Shown here in pieces: positions 43,356 to 53,125 of a DNA stretch of 64,000 nucleotides. The stretch is from Ulvibacterium sp965228935 (GTDB taxonomy: Bacteria > Bacteroidota > Bacteroidia > Flavobacteriales > Flavobacteriaceae). A program made the translations under genes and the position numbers. The stretch lies in NCBI RefSeq assembly GCF_965228935.1, contig NZ_OZ245846.1, positions 310,001 through 374,000 on the forward strand, read 5' to 3'. Under the pieces are notes generated by a model. The model had not been told where the DNA came from. It saw only the letters and a list, made by a program, of their open reading frames with translations, and made no database searches. Positions within the stretch are counted from its first letter, which is position 1; every line of letters begins with the position of its first letter.

Positions 43356-45836
43356 TTGATGCATTATTACAAGACCCTTTGTTCCATTACAATGGTTTGT
43401 ATGATTGGTTGGTGTACCATTGGAAATGCCCAAAGAAAGGAATTTTCCCTAACGGGCACTATATTGGACAAAGGGTCCGGTCAACCATTGGAATATGCCA
43501 CCGTCGTTTTGGAGAACCTGTCCAAAGAAAATGAGATTACAGGAGAAGTCACAAATGCCCAGGGCAAGTTCCACATTAAAATTGCATCGGGCAACTATCG
43601 GATACAGGTAGAATATCTTTCCTATGTGACCTTCCGTATTGAAAACCAACAAATTTTGAAAAATACAGACCTTGGCATTATCCGTATGGAAGCCGATGTT
43701 TCCACATTGGAAGAAGTGGTGGTTACCGGTGAAAAAACGACCGTAGAGATACGTCTTGACAAAAAGATATACAATATCGGTAAGGACTTGACCACTAGTG
43801 GTGCCACGGTAAGCGATGCGCTGAACAATGTACCTTCGGTTACAGTGGACATTGACGGGGCCATAAGTCTACGTGGCAACGAGAACGTACGTATCCTTAT
43901 CAACGGAAAGCCATCGGCCCTGGTCGGGTTCGGCTCCAATGATGTATTGCAACAACTGCCCGCGGATGCCATAGATAGGGTAGAGGTGATCACCAGCCCA
44001 TCGGCTAGATATGATGCAGAAGGTACCGCAGGCGTCCTGAACATCGTACTCAGAAAGGACAGGACCTTAGGTTTCAACGGCACTGTCAATATGACCGCGG
44101 GCTATCCCATCTTCAGCAGGATGACCTCGAACCTGAACTTAAGAACCGATGCCTTCAATATATTCGGCACATTGGGATATGATTATTCAGAAAGCCCTGG
44201 GAACGGTCTTTTTGACAATACCTACACCAGTGGGGATTTTGACAGGATTTTGGAAAGCAGGGATATTCTCAGGCAGCGACAGGGCCATAACCTGAATTTG
44301 GGCGTGGAATACTATATTAATGAAAAGTCCTCGATCGTTGGCAGCTTCTTTACCAGACAATCCAATGATGAGGACAATACCGATATTGTGTACGACCGCT
44401 TCATCAACAACGTTTTGGACAGTGAGAGCCTCCGTGTGGAAAATGAAATGGAGGATGCCCATGCCCATCAAGTAGCATTGAACTATGAGAACAATTTCAA
44501 TTCTAAGGGACATAAATTGACCGCGGATTTTCAGTACTCATATGACAAGCGGGAGAAAACTACGGGCATTGATGAGAACATCATATCGCCGTCCATTGAA
44601 TTGTTGGACAGGGAGTCCATTCTTGAAACGGAGACCCAGAACGAGCTGTTGCTACAGGCCGATTATGTGCTTCCCGTGGGAGACAGCCAATTTGAAGCGG
44701 GCTATCGTGCAGATCTTGAGGAAACCGTGACCGATTATCGTCTGGAAAATCTTAACCTGGATACAGGCGGATTCGAAGTGGACGAGGGATTGACGAATGT
44801 CTTTACCTACACGGAAAATATCAATGCCCTTTACACCCAATATGGAAATAAATGGAAAAAGTTCTCGTTTTTGTTGGGCCTTCGTTTGGAGAACACCCAA
44901 TTGAAGGGACAGGTGGAATCCGATTTTGACGAAGAAGCGTTGGAAGAAGCATTGGGCGAGGATATCGATTTGAATTTTGATGAGAACTATTTAGGTCTGT
45001 TCCCCACAGTGAACCTTATCTACGAGTTGGCGGAGAACGAAAACATCACCTTGGGGTACAACCGAAGGATAAACAGGCCCAGGGGCTTCTTTGTCAATCC
45101 ATTTCCCTCGCGGTCAAGCGTCATCAATATCTTTCAGGGCAACCCCGACCTGGATCCGGCTTTTGCCAATGCCTACGATTTAGGCTACCTAAAACGTTGG
45201 GAAAAATTGACGATCACTTCTTCGATTTATTATCAAAAAGAGACCAATTCATTTGAAATAGTACAGGAAGAGACCGGTGAGACCACCCCGGAGGGAATCA
45301 ATATCATCCGCTCGGTACCCATCAACCTATCGACGAATGAACGGTATGGCACGGAACTGGGCATCTTGTACAATCCAAAGCGCTGGCTCAGGCTCAATTG
45401 GAGCATCAATGCATTCCAATTTGTCAGCGAAGGAAATTTCAATAGTGTTGAATATGGTACCGAAAATACGAGCTGGTTCTCAAGGTTCAGTTCCAAACTG
45501 ACGTTGCCCGGTAAAATTGAATGGCAGACTAACGCCAATTACAGGGGCCCGCGTCAAAATGCACAGACCAAATACAAAGGTGTGTTCTTTATGGATTTGG
45601 CGTTTAGCAAGGATATCTTCAATGACAACGCCACGTTAGCCCTTAACGTGAGGGACGTGTTTAACTCGCGAAAACGGTTTATTGATACCGACACGGATTT
45701 CTTCACCTCAGATGGTGAGCTCCAAAGAAGGGAAAGGCAATGGGCCCTGTCCTTTGTCTATCGCATCAACCAGAAAAAAGAGCGGGGAAAACGTGAAAGA
45801 CAGGAGGATTTCGATGATTATGAAGGGGAATTTTGA
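43356..45836 (+). CDS. TonB-dependent receptor, OMP_b-brl_3 type
   Basis: 826 residues. Signal peptide, then a carboxypeptidase-regulatory-like domain (TGTILDKGSGQPLEYATVVL), a plug domain (residues ~118-235: DALNNVPSVTVDIDGAISLRGNENVRILINGKP in pieces) and a long beta-barrel. This type takes up or senses a ligand with TonB energy. It lies 22 bp after the EF-hand gene and ends the ECF locus. The ligand is unknown. Confidence 0.9.
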   Translation: MMHYYKTLCSITMVCMIGWCTIGNAQRKEFSLTGTILDKGSGQPLEYATVVLENLSKENEITGEVTNAQGKFHIKIASGNYRIQVEYLSYVTFRIENQQILKNTDLGIIRMEADVSTLEEVVVTGEKTTVEIRLDKKIYNIGKDLTTSGATVSDALNNVPSVTVDIDGAISLRGNENVRILINGKPSALVGFGSNDVLQQLPADAIDRVEVITSPSARYDAEGTAGVLNIVLRKDRTLGFNGTVNMTAGYPIFSRMTSNLNLRTDAFNIFGTLGYDYSESPGNGLFDNTYTSGDFDRILESRDILRQRQGHNLNLGVEYYINEKSSIVGSFFTRQSNDEDNTDIVYDRFINNVLDSESLRVENEMEDAHAHQVALNYENNFNSKGHKLTADFQYSYDKREKTTGIDENIISPSIELLDRESILETETQNELLLQADYVLPVGDSQFEAGYRADLEETVTDYRLENLNLDTGGFEVDEGLTNVFTYTENINALYTQYGNKWKKFSFLLGLRLENTQLKGQVESDFDEEALEEALGEDIDLNFDENYLGLFPTVNLIYELAENENITLGYNRRINRPRGFFVNPFPSRSSVINIFQGNPDLDPAFANAYDLGYLKRWEKLTITSSIYYQKETNSFEIVQEETGETTPEGINIIRSVPINLSTNERYGTELGILYNPKRWLRLNWSINAFQFVSEGNFNSVEYGTENTSWFSRFSSKLTLPGKIEWQTNANYRGPRQNAQTKYKGVFFMDLAFSKDIFNDNATLALNVRDVFNSRKRFIDTDTDFFTSDGELQRRERQWALSFVYRINQKKERGKRERQEDFDDYEGEF

Positions 45837-45969
45837 CCATTAAAATCAAGTCGATGTCGAATACGGTGATTGCAATCGATGCAGCAAAATATGGTGCTTT
45901 CGCTAAAGCCTTAACTCTTAAAATAAACACCCTTGATTTCAAGCGGTGCAATAAAACCAACCTTTGATG

Positions 45970-46008
45970 AACTTTTGTCTTTTACTCAATTAGTTGGTTT
46001 TTTGAAAC
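45970..46008 (+). repeat. 65-bp dispersed repeat, degenerate copy F
   Basis: Only the right part is clear: GTTGGTTTTTTGAAAC at 45993-46008, overlapping the 3' end of the convergent serine-hydrolase gene. An AAAACCAAC core in opposite orientation lies at 45953-45961, giving a 9-bp inverted repeat with it. Confidence 0.4.
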
Positions 46009-47708
46009 CACTGATTTCTGGCCCTTTCATTGGTAGTATAAAAACCAATGATTTCATTGTTCTTGTTACGGTAGAATTCAATCGACTTGATAAACCACCT
46101 GTCGCTCCGAAAAACATCGTTCCCAAAGGCTGTCAGATCCAGCTCTCCGTGCCTGAAATGCCTCAACTTTAGCTGTTGGTCCTTGTAGGTAACATGATAT
46201 TCGGTATTGAGCTCTTCACTGACATAGCTTCCGGTGTATTGTATGATGTTTTTTGGGACAACAGAAGAGCTTTCCTTTATTTTCGGTGCTGCCATCCCAG
46301 TATGTTCCATATGTGTTGCGGTTCCAGAAATATCCCGGTAAAAGGTTATGGTCTGTCCACCGTTAGTGGGGATTCTGAATATCGAATCCGACTCGGCGGT
46401 CATTGGAAAGATATGTTCGTCCATGGTTTGGCCCCAAATCTTGTTTCCCTCACGAAAAACAGTGATGTACCATGCGGGGCCCAGTCGATAGGTGCCTGTA
46501 AACTGGTCCAATGTTTCCGTTGGCAGTTCAAATGGCTCGTATATTCCTTGTCCTTCTTCTACATTGTTTACCTGAGCATCAGGGAGGTAGAGGGATGCTA
46601 TTTCGTTGGCAGTAGCATACACATTTTTCTGATGGTTGTTTAACACCAAAACCGATAGGTCATGCTCGGGGAAGAGTATCATACAGCTTGTGAAAGAGGC
46701 CCAGCTTCCCGTATGGAGTACCCTTTTCGTGTCACGGAACTCATCTATTTCAAGGCCGAAGGCATATGAGATCACCTCACCGTTATTTAGTGTTCCTCGT
46801 CCGTACATCCGTTCGACCACAGAGGCTATTTTCGCTTTGGGAGAAATAAGATGGACCATCCATTTCGCCATGTCGGTAGTGGTCGAAAAAAGCGAACTGG
46901 ATCCCAGGGCGGTAAGATTATTAGGTGAAATTTGATACGGGCCATCCTCGATTCTATAATAACCGTTGGCACGGTCGGGAACGACCTGCCTGTGATCATC
47001 CAGAAATCGGGTGTCGGTCATCCCAAGGGGCAGGAATATACTCTCGTAGGTCCATTGTGCAAAAAATCGTCCCGTCACTCTTTGCACCAGCTCCGCCAAT
47101 ATATTGTATCCTGTATTGGAATAGGAATATTGGGATCCGGGAACAAAGTTCAGTTCTTTCTGGGCATAGGCCATTCGCAGTATTTGGTCGTAGGATATGA
47201 CATCATCGAAGGACCAGCCGGCAAGTGGCAAGGTGCTTGTCCAATCCCTTATCCCACTGGTATGGTGCAATAGATGCTCAATTGTAATGGTATGTTCAAA
47301 ATCGGGCAGTTCCGGAATATATTGACGGATATCGTCGTCCAACGCTATTTTTCCCTGCTCGACCAGTAGTGAGATAGCAAAGCCCGTGAACTGTTTTGAA
47401 AGCGAGGCAAGGTCGAAGACCGTATTCGGGCCGATGGGTACTTCATGCTCCAAATTGGCATATCCATATCCTTTGTTCAAAAGGATATCCCCATTTTTGA
47501 TTACCAATACCGCAGTTCCCGGTGCAATGAATTCATTAGCATTAACCAGTAACGAATCCACCTTTTGTAACAATTCATCTTGGGTTATCGGACTATCAGG
47601 AGCTTTATTGCAGGAATGGCATAAAAAAAGTGCGATTGAAAGAGAAAGAATCTGTTCGACTGATTTTTTAATGATTTGATTTTCCATTCTAATGGCCATT
47701 TTGTTCAT
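45990..47708 (-). CDS. beta-lactamase-fold serine hydrolase lipoprotein
   Basis: 572 residues. A lipoprotein signal (CHSC) precedes a class C/serine-hydrolase domain with SLSK (nucleophile Ser), YSN (in YSYSNTGY) and HTG (LHTGSW). A C-terminal beta domain of about 200 residues follows. These proteins act on D-Ala peptides or esters; no carbapenemase function is implied. ATG 47708 or ATG 47687 is the start. Confidence 0.85.
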   Translation of the reverse strand: MNKMAIRMENQIIKKSVEQILSLSIALFLCHSCNKAPDSPITQDELLQKVDSLLVNANEFIAPGTAVLVIKNGDILLNKGYGYANLEHEVPIGPNTVFDLASLSKQFTGFAISLLVEQGKIALDDDIRQYIPELPDFEHTITIEHLLHHTSGIRDWTSTLPLAGWSFDDVISYDQILRMAYAQKELNFVPGSQYSYSNTGYNILAELVQRVTGRFFAQWTYESIFLPLGMTDTRFLDDHRQVVPDRANGYYRIEDGPYQISPNNLTALGSSSLFSTTTDMAKWMVHLISPKAKIASVVERMYGRGTLNNGEVISYAFGLEIDEFRDTKRVLHTGSWASFTSCMILFPEHDLSVLVLNNHQKNVYATANEIASLYLPDAQVNNVEEGQGIYEPFELPTETLDQFTGTYRLGPAWYITVFREGNKIWGQTMDEHIFPMTAESDSIFRIPTNGGQTITFYRDISGTATHMEHTGMAAPKIKESSSVVPKNIIQYTGSYVSEELNTEYHVTYKDQQLKLRHFRHGELDLTAFGNDVFRSDRWFIKSIEFYRNKNNEIIGFYTTNERARNQWFQKTN

Positions 47709-47969
47709 ATTGCCGAATTTTCGAAAACATAGACGGAAGAGATCTAATGGGACTTTTGATTTTTATAATAATTTCACTTTGGTCGCTAGGTATCATAATT
47801 GTGGACAAATCCTATACCAAAATATCAATGCCCTCACAATCAATAGCCTATGATCAAGGTTCTTCAAATCAGACTGTTAAGCTGTAAAATATTTGTACGA
47901 TCATTGTCAAACATGTGTACAATTTTGAACCTTGCTTTGTTATTTCCGATAGTCTTTCAACAATAAAAG

Positions 47970-48005
47970 TACTAACATATTAGGATATATACTAATCTAT
48001 TAGTA
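47970..48005. promoter_or_regulatory. two tandem palindromic operators of the blaI-like operon
   Basis: Operator 1, 47970-47985: TACTAACATATTAGGA. Operator 2, 47990-48005: TACTAATCTATTAGTA, palindromic but for the two central bases. Their centres are 20 bp apart, about two helical turns. Operator 2 overlaps a TAGATTTG -7-like box (48004-48011) matching the Bacteroidota consensus TAnnTTTG. They resemble the dyads bound by BlaI/MecI repressors. Confidence 0.7.
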
Positions 48006-48030
48006 GATTTGTCTGAAAAGCATAGGGAAC

Positions 48031-48393
48031 ATGAAACAGCTCGCAAAAAGGGAAGACCAGATCATGCAGATCGTCTGGCGGCTTGAGAAAGCTTTTATCC
48101 GCGATATCATCAAGGAAATACCAGATCCCAAACCGCATTACAACACGGTAGCCACCATGGTCAAGATCTTGGTGAGGAAAGGATTTCTGAAATCCGAGCT
48201 TTTGGGGAATTCGTACCGTTATAGCCCGGCAATAGAAAAGGATGCTTATAGGGACCAACACCTTGTGAACATAAAAAAGAAATATTTTGGAAATTCCCTG
48301 CCCAAAATGATCGCACATTTTGCCAAGGGGGAAAAACTCTCCGATGAAGAGATAAGGGAGATTATCCGAATAATCGAATCACAAAAATCCTGA
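48031..48393 (+). CDS. BlaI/MecI-family repressor
   Basis: 120 residues with a winged-helix domain (AKREDQIMQIVWRLEKAF, HYNTVATMVKILVRKGFL) and the C-terminal dimer helix. It starts 25 bp past the paired operators, and probably represses its own operon. Followed 4 bp later by an M56 peptidase gene. Confidence 0.9.
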   Translation: MKQLAKREDQIMQIVWRLEKAFIRDIIKEIPDPKPHYNTVATMVKILVRKGFLKSELLGNSYRYSPAIEKDAYRDQHLVNIKKKYFGNSLPKMIAHFAKGEKLSDEEIREIIRIIESQKS

Positions 48394-48397
48394 CAGG

Positions 48398-49804
48398 ATG
48401 GTCGCATTACTTTTAAAAGCTTCTTTGATCGTTGTGGTCTTTTTGTCCTTTTACAAGGTTTTCCTCGAAAAGGAGAGCTTTTTTGCCGTGAACAGGATAT
48501 ACCTTTTGGGCAGCTTGATCCTGGCCTTTATCCTTCCGTTTATCCCACTGCCAAAACTTGTGCAGGGGCAAGGATTGGTTTCAGATGCTATAGCTCTCAT
48601 CGACCCCATTGAATCGATCGGGCTAGGAACGGATGTCGCTTCTTATGAAGACAAGGTCGACCTACAGCATCCCGATTCCGACAAAAATGCCGAGTTCAAA
48701 GAGGAAGGGCTTTCAACGGCAAAACGGGTGAAAGATCCGATGTACTGGCTAAAGATGATCTATTCCTTCGGGGTACTGGTCCTTTTTCTCAAACTGCTTT
48801 CCCAAATTACAGGCATCCTATGGAGAGTAATAAAAAGTAAGGACAAGGTGAAAGATGGGGATACTGTTATTATAAATACGAAGTTGGTCAAGGAGCCCTA
48901 CTCCTTTTTCAAATACGTTTTCATCGACCCCGAGGGCTACGACTACGAGACCTACGAGCAGATCATCGATCACGAAAAGATCCATATAAGGAAAATGCAC
49001 CAAATTGATCTTCTATTAGCGGAGATAGCAACCATTGTTCTATGGTTCAACCCCTTTATTTGGGCTTTCAGAAAAGAAGTCGAGAAAAATCTGGAGTATC
49101 AAACGGACGCATTTTTGTTGGAAGGAAAAATGGTCAGAAAAGATATCTATCAAATGAATCTGTTAAAGATTGCCACCCATAACAGGCCTCTGAACGTAAC
49201 CACGAATTACAATCAATCAATGATAAAACAAAGGATTCTAAAAATGAACTCAAAAAAATCACGCTCGCACGGTTATTGGAAATATGCATTTCTGGCCCCC
49301 TTGCTATTTGGCCTCTTACTTGTACTGAACCAACCGATTTTAGGTCAGTCGGAGGGTCGGACTACGTTATCGTCTGGACAGGACCAGGAATATGAAATGG
49401 AAAAGGTCAATACTGATCAAATGGACAAAGCATATAAAAGTATTTACGTTCTGATAGACGAAACTACCCAGGAGGATAGGTTTTCGGATATGGAAGAGCT
49501 GTTGGCGCAATACGGGGTCAGCTTTACAGTGACCGGGTCAGAATACAGGAACGGCAGGCTTACCGCCATCGATTTCAAGGCCGATCTTCCCGATGTCCAT
49601 ACCGGCCCCTACTCGACCACCTCATTTCCCGTAATACTGTTCAAGGAACGGGATAGTGGGTATGGTGGGCTGTACAACGACATACCTGCCAGAATATCAC
49701 CTATGGGGAAATCAATAGTCGAGAACAATCTCAATGGTGTGGTCGTCTTTCATCATGATGGTTCCTTTAGGATGAACGGTTCGGGAAGTTTTCAAAGCCA
49801 TTGA
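48398..49804 (+). CDS. M56-family (BlaR1/MecR1-like) membrane peptidase without a penicillin-binding domain
   Basis: 468 residues. Several TM helices and the zinc motif HEKIH (DHEKIHIRKMHQ), with WFNPFIWAFRKEVEKNLEYQTDAF. The C-terminal part is a soluble domain of about 170 residues, not the penicillin-sensing domain of BlaR1, so the inducer is probably not a beta-lactam. It likely inactivates the repressor in response to another signal. Confidence 0.85.
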   Translation: MVALLLKASLIVVVFLSFYKVFLEKESFFAVNRIYLLGSLILAFILPFIPLPKLVQGQGLVSDAIALIDPIESIGLGTDVASYEDKVDLQHPDSDKNAEFKEEGLSTAKRVKDPMYWLKMIYSFGVLVLFLKLLSQITGILWRVIKSKDKVKDGDTVIINTKLVKEPYSFFKYVFIDPEGYDYETYEQIIDHEKIHIRKMHQIDLLLAEIATIVLWFNPFIWAFRKEVEKNLEYQTDAFLLEGKMVRKDIYQMNLLKIATHNRPLNVTTNYNQSMIKQRILKMNSKKSRSHGYWKYAFLAPLLFGLLLVLNQPILGQSEGRTTLSSGQDQEYEMEKVNTDQMDKAYKSIYVLIDETTQEDRFSDMEELLAQYGVSFTVTGSEYRNGRLTAIDFKADLPDVHTGPYSTTSFPVILFKERDSGYGGLYNDIPARISPMGKSIVENNLNGVVVFHHDGSFRMNGSGSFQSH

Positions 49805-49838
49805 TCATTGCATGCCTCAACCTTCAATTATTTCCGTT

Positions 49839-51083
49839 ATGGAGTATAGTGATTTTAGGGATAAACCAATACGTCATAAGGCCTTGTTCTTTATTTGGCT
49901 CATGTATGCAATTGTAATATGCTCATATTCGAGATTTACCTTCGCACAAACAGGGTCAAAATATCAAGCAATCGATTCGACCATTGAGCGTCTTTTGACA
50001 GAAAAGCATATACCCGGATTCGCCCTTTGCATCGTAAAGGATAGTACCATGGTATGGTCCAAATCTTATGGGGAGGCGGATAGGGAAGAGCAAATCCTTA
50101 TGGATTTGGACGCCATTATGAACATTGGCTCCATCTCCAAGACCTTTACGGCCACAGCTGCCCTGCAACTTTGGGAGAGAGGACTGCTCGATTTTGATGA
50201 AGACATCAATGACTATTTGGACTTTAGGGTCAGGAATCCAAAATACCCGGAAAGCCCCATTACGGTATTTCAGATCTTGACGCACACTTCCTCGATACAG
50301 GACGGGAAATCCTATAGCACGGGTTATTCCTGTGGCGACCCGATAATATCATTACGCGACTGGGTCTTTCACAATTTGACACAAGGGGGAAAATACTATG
50401 GGGACGGAAAGAACTTCGCCGAACATGCCCCGGGGGAGGAGGAAAAATATTCGAATCTCGCGTTCGGACTACTCGGCTATATTGTCGAGAAAATTGCACG
50501 TATGCCTTTCAGAGACTACACCGAAGAACACATTTTTAAACCTTTGGAAATGAATAATACAGGTTGGTTCATCGGGGAAATAGACAGGAAAAAGCATATT
50601 AGACCCTACCTATATGTAACCGAGGAAAATAGGGATGAACTGTTGAAATGGAAAAGGCTGTTCCCCAACGAATCGGAATTTAAGGTCGGCAGCCTTGTCG
50701 GAGCCTGTCTGTACAGTTTTCCGAACTATCCGGACGGACTTGTCAGGACCAGTGTAAGGGAATTGTCCTTTTTTCTCACGGCCATGATGAACGGGGGAAG
50801 CTTCAAGGGCAGAAGAATACTTAAGGGGGAAACTGTGGGTAAAATGTTTTCCCTACAAATCGAGGGCAATAATCATAGAGGTCTTTGCTGGTACAAAAAA
50901 GACTTTGGACATTCCGATCGGCCTTTGACCCTTTGGGGGCATAACGGAACGGATCCTGGGATACAGACCAATCTGTTCCTTCACCCGACCGAAAGAATCG
51001 GGGTCGTTACGTTTCAGAACAAAACGTCCGATGGAATACCAGAGATCATCGAAGCACTATATTTAATTACACAAAACCAGTAA
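49839..51083 (+). CDS. beta-lactamase-fold serine hydrolase
   Basis: I prefer ATG 49839 over ATG 49812. SISK (nucleophile), YSN (KYSNLAFGLLGY) and HNG (WGHNGTDPG) are all present. A signal-like hydrophobic N-terminus points to export. It is in an operon with a repressor and M56 peptidase, so it is probably the regulated enzyme. A paralogue of low similarity lies at 45990. Confidence 0.85.
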   Translation: MEYSDFRDKPIRHKALFFIWLMYAIVICSYSRFTFAQTGSKYQAIDSTIERLLTEKHIPGFALCIVKDSTMVWSKSYGEADREEQILMDLDAIMNIGSISKTFTATAALQLWERGLLDFDEDINDYLDFRVRNPKYPESPITVFQILTHTSSIQDGKSYSTGYSCGDPIISLRDWVFHNLTQGGKYYGDGKNFAEHAPGEEEKYSNLAFGLLGYIVEKIARMPFRDYTEEHIFKPLEMNNTGWFIGEIDRKKHIRPYLYVTEENRDELLKWKRLFPNESEFKVGSLVGACLYSFPNYPDGLVRTSVRELSFFLTAMMNGGSFKGRRILKGETVGKMFSLQIEGNNHRGLCWYKKDFGHSDRPLTLWGHNGTDPGIQTNLFLHPTERIGVVTFQNKTSDGIPEIIEALYLITQNQ

Positions 51084-51084
51084 A

Positions 51085-52149
51085 ATGAGAAAAATAATCC
51101 AGTTACTTTTTACCCTTGCTATTTTCCATACCGCTTTTGCCCAATGGCATAACGATTATCTTTCCCACCACGCCTATGAGTCCAAAGCGCTAAAAAAAGA
51201 ACCTAGGGAAAAGTGGATCTTTAATGCTGAAGGCAGGGTCTTCGGCCCGGCCCTAAAAGAGGGTAACTCCCTTTTCTTTGGGGATACCAAGGGGTTTTTG
51301 TATTCGATAGACTCTGAAAACGGACAGTTAAATTGGAAATTCAAGGCCGAAGCAAAAGTTTTGAGCTGTCCCACGATAAACAGCCGATATGCTTATTTCG
51401 GATCATACGATGGTTATCTATATTGTTTGGACATTGGTGATGGCGAGTTGGTCTGGAAATTTAAGACCGGGAGCGGCGCATCTTGTTCTCCTCCCCTGGT
51501 CAAGGATAACAAGGTGTTTTTTGGTAGCCATGATGGCTACTATTATGTAGTCAATAAAATGACCGGGGGACAACTTCTAAAAAAGGAGATCGGGGAGGGA
51601 ACTTGCAGTACCACATCATATGATAGCGGGTTGTTGTATTTGGGGGACTGGGGTGGCAATGTACATTGTCTCCATGCCGATGATCTAAAGAGCGAGTGGA
51701 GTTTTAAGACCGATTATAAGATTTATCAGACCCCGACACTGGTTGAAAAGCAGGTTATCATGGCCAGTTTTGACAGTATCGTGTATTCCCTGGATAAAAA
51801 GACCGGAGCCTTAAAATGGAAAAAGAAATTGAATTCCGTTGCCAATCAGGTAGGTTTCAAAAATAATGTTACCTTCTTTAATACTAGGGACAGTGATTTG
51901 TACGCCCTGGACAAAGAAAATGGGAAACTGCTATGGAGGTTTGAAACAGATGGTTCCACATGGGGGTTCGCTATAAACGCGGAGGACACCATATATTTTG
52001 GGAGTGGTGATAACAAGCTTTATGCCATCGACCTATATACCGGAAAAAAAATATGGGAATATGAAGTGGGAGATGCGGTTCAACGCGGATCAATATATGA
52101 CAGGATCCTTTATTTTCCCAGCGGAAACAAATTATATGCCCTTCATTGA
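51085..52149 (+). CDS. PQQ-type beta-propeller, exported
   Basis: 354 residues with a signal peptide (LLFTLAIFHTAFAQ) and about seven repeats of the pattern GxxYSLDxxxGxLxWKF, as in PQQ-binding-like propellers. No PQQ dehydrogenase domain. It starts 2 bp after the serine hydrolase gene, so they share a transcript; it may bind a sugar or peptide. Confidence 0.85.
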   Translation: MRKIIQLLFTLAIFHTAFAQWHNDYLSHHAYESKALKKEPREKWIFNAEGRVFGPALKEGNSLFFGDTKGFLYSIDSENGQLNWKFKAEAKVLSCPTINSRYAYFGSYDGYLYCLDIGDGELVWKFKTGSGASCSPPLVKDNKVFFGSHDGYYYVVNKMTGGQLLKKEIGEGTCSTTSYDSGLLYLGDWGGNVHCLHADDLKSEWSFKTDYKIYQTPTLVEKQVIMASFDSIVYSLDKKTGALKWKKKLNSVANQVGFKNNVTFFNTRDSDLYALDKENGKLLWRFETDGSTWGFAINAEDTIYFGSGDNKLYAIDLYTGKKIWEYEVGDAVQRGSIYDRILYFPSGNKLYALH

Positions 52150-52463
52150 TTCAAGTTCATTGAAGAGCTCCAAGGTTGTTCCGATGCTTATCATTTGAAA
52201 GAGTCCTTTAAGAAGAACGTTTTAATGAACTGAAATTCAGAACAATTTTGGCAAGTGGATTTTGAATTGCCCGTTCATATCTCAAAAACGCCATTAAATG
52301 TAGGTTGGTTGGATTGATGTTGTAACAATCAGTGTTTTCAGGAGTCCTTAATATAGATACAAGGATAAAACCTTTAAAAGCTTCTTCGCCAACTACCCAT
52401 TTATCCAACCTTCCAATACCTATAGTTTAACCGCCCCAAATGGAGCTTATAACATCGATTGTT
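52150..52463. other. spacer between propeller and recombinase genes
   Basis: 314 bp with no gene or strong hairpin that I can support. A GTAGGTTGGTTGGATTG stretch near 52300 weakly resembles the dispersed repeat's GTTGGTTT end, but not enough to call. Confidence 0.4.
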
Positions 52464-53027
52464 ATGATATTCGGATATGCCAGGATGTCAACACAGGAAC
52501 AGAATTTGGACGCTCAGATTGAGCTTTTGAGAAAAAACGGATGTGAAAAGATTTACACTGATATTGCCAGTGGAGTTAGAAGCAACAGAAAAGGCCTTAA
52601 TGAGTTGATTAAATATATGCGTCAAGGCGACACAGTTGTTGCGTACAAAAATGATAGGATGTTCCGTTCATTGAAAAATATGGTTGAGTTAATCGACAAA
52701 TTCAATGAGGCTGGAGTTTATTTTAAAAGATTGAGCGAACCGGAATTTGATACAAAGTCGGCAAATGGAAAGTTTCTCTTACAGATTTTCGCAGCAGTGG
52801 CGGAGTTTGAGCGAAACTTAATTAGTGAAAGGACAAAAGTAGGGCTTGAAAATGCTAGAAGAAGAAATAAGTCATTGGGCAGGCCTAAGGGCTCCAAAAA
52901 GGAAACAATTGAAAAATATCAATATGCAAAATACCTTTATGGCAAAAGAAATCTACAGATAAAGCTGGCTTGTAGAAAGGCTGGAATTTCTAAATCTTCA
53001 TTCTATCGAGTAGAAAAGTCCCTTTAA
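52464..53027 (+). CDS. small serine recombinase (resolvase/invertase type)
   Basis: 187 residues from ATG 52464 (MIFGYARMSTQEQNLD); an ATG 24 bp earlier is less likely. The Ser nucleophile is in RMSTQEQ, and YKNDRMFRSLKNM holds the conserved Arg cluster. The C-terminal HTH is KLACRKAGISKSSFYR. No transposon gene lies next to it. It could invert or resolve nearby DNA; the ~65-bp repeats that follow it are candidate sites, which is unproven. Confidence 0.9.
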   Translation: MIFGYARMSTQEQNLDAQIELLRKNGCEKIYTDIASGVRSNRKGLNELIKYMRQGDTVVAYKNDRMFRSLKNMVELIDKFNEAGVYFKRLSEPEFDTKSANGKFLLQIFAAVAEFERNLISERTKVGLENARRRNKSLGRPKGSKKETIEKYQYAKYLYGKRNLQIKLACRKAGISKSSFYRVEKSL

Positions 53028-53046
53028 ATTGTTGGTTTTGTGAAAA
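52980..53046 (+). repeat. 65-bp dispersed repeat, degenerate copy A
   Basis: It overlaps the end of the recombinase gene. The part TCCCTTTAAATTGTTGGTTT (53019-53038) is almost the same as in copy C. The left part is weak. Confidence 0.5.
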
Positions 53047-53125
53047 ACTCATAGTTACAAAAATTGTCCAATGCAACTCATTTTAATAGGCTCTACCATA
53101 ATTGCCGTAGCCTTTGTTCTTTTAC

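Noticed and set aside
45951..45963. ATAAAACCAACCT as a separate minus-strand copy of the dispersed repeat
   Set aside because: Only the 13-base core matches, without the upstream part. The plus-strand copy at 45993 fits better.
48398..49804. BlaR1 penicillin receptor
   Set aside because: No penicillin-binding domain follows the M56 part.
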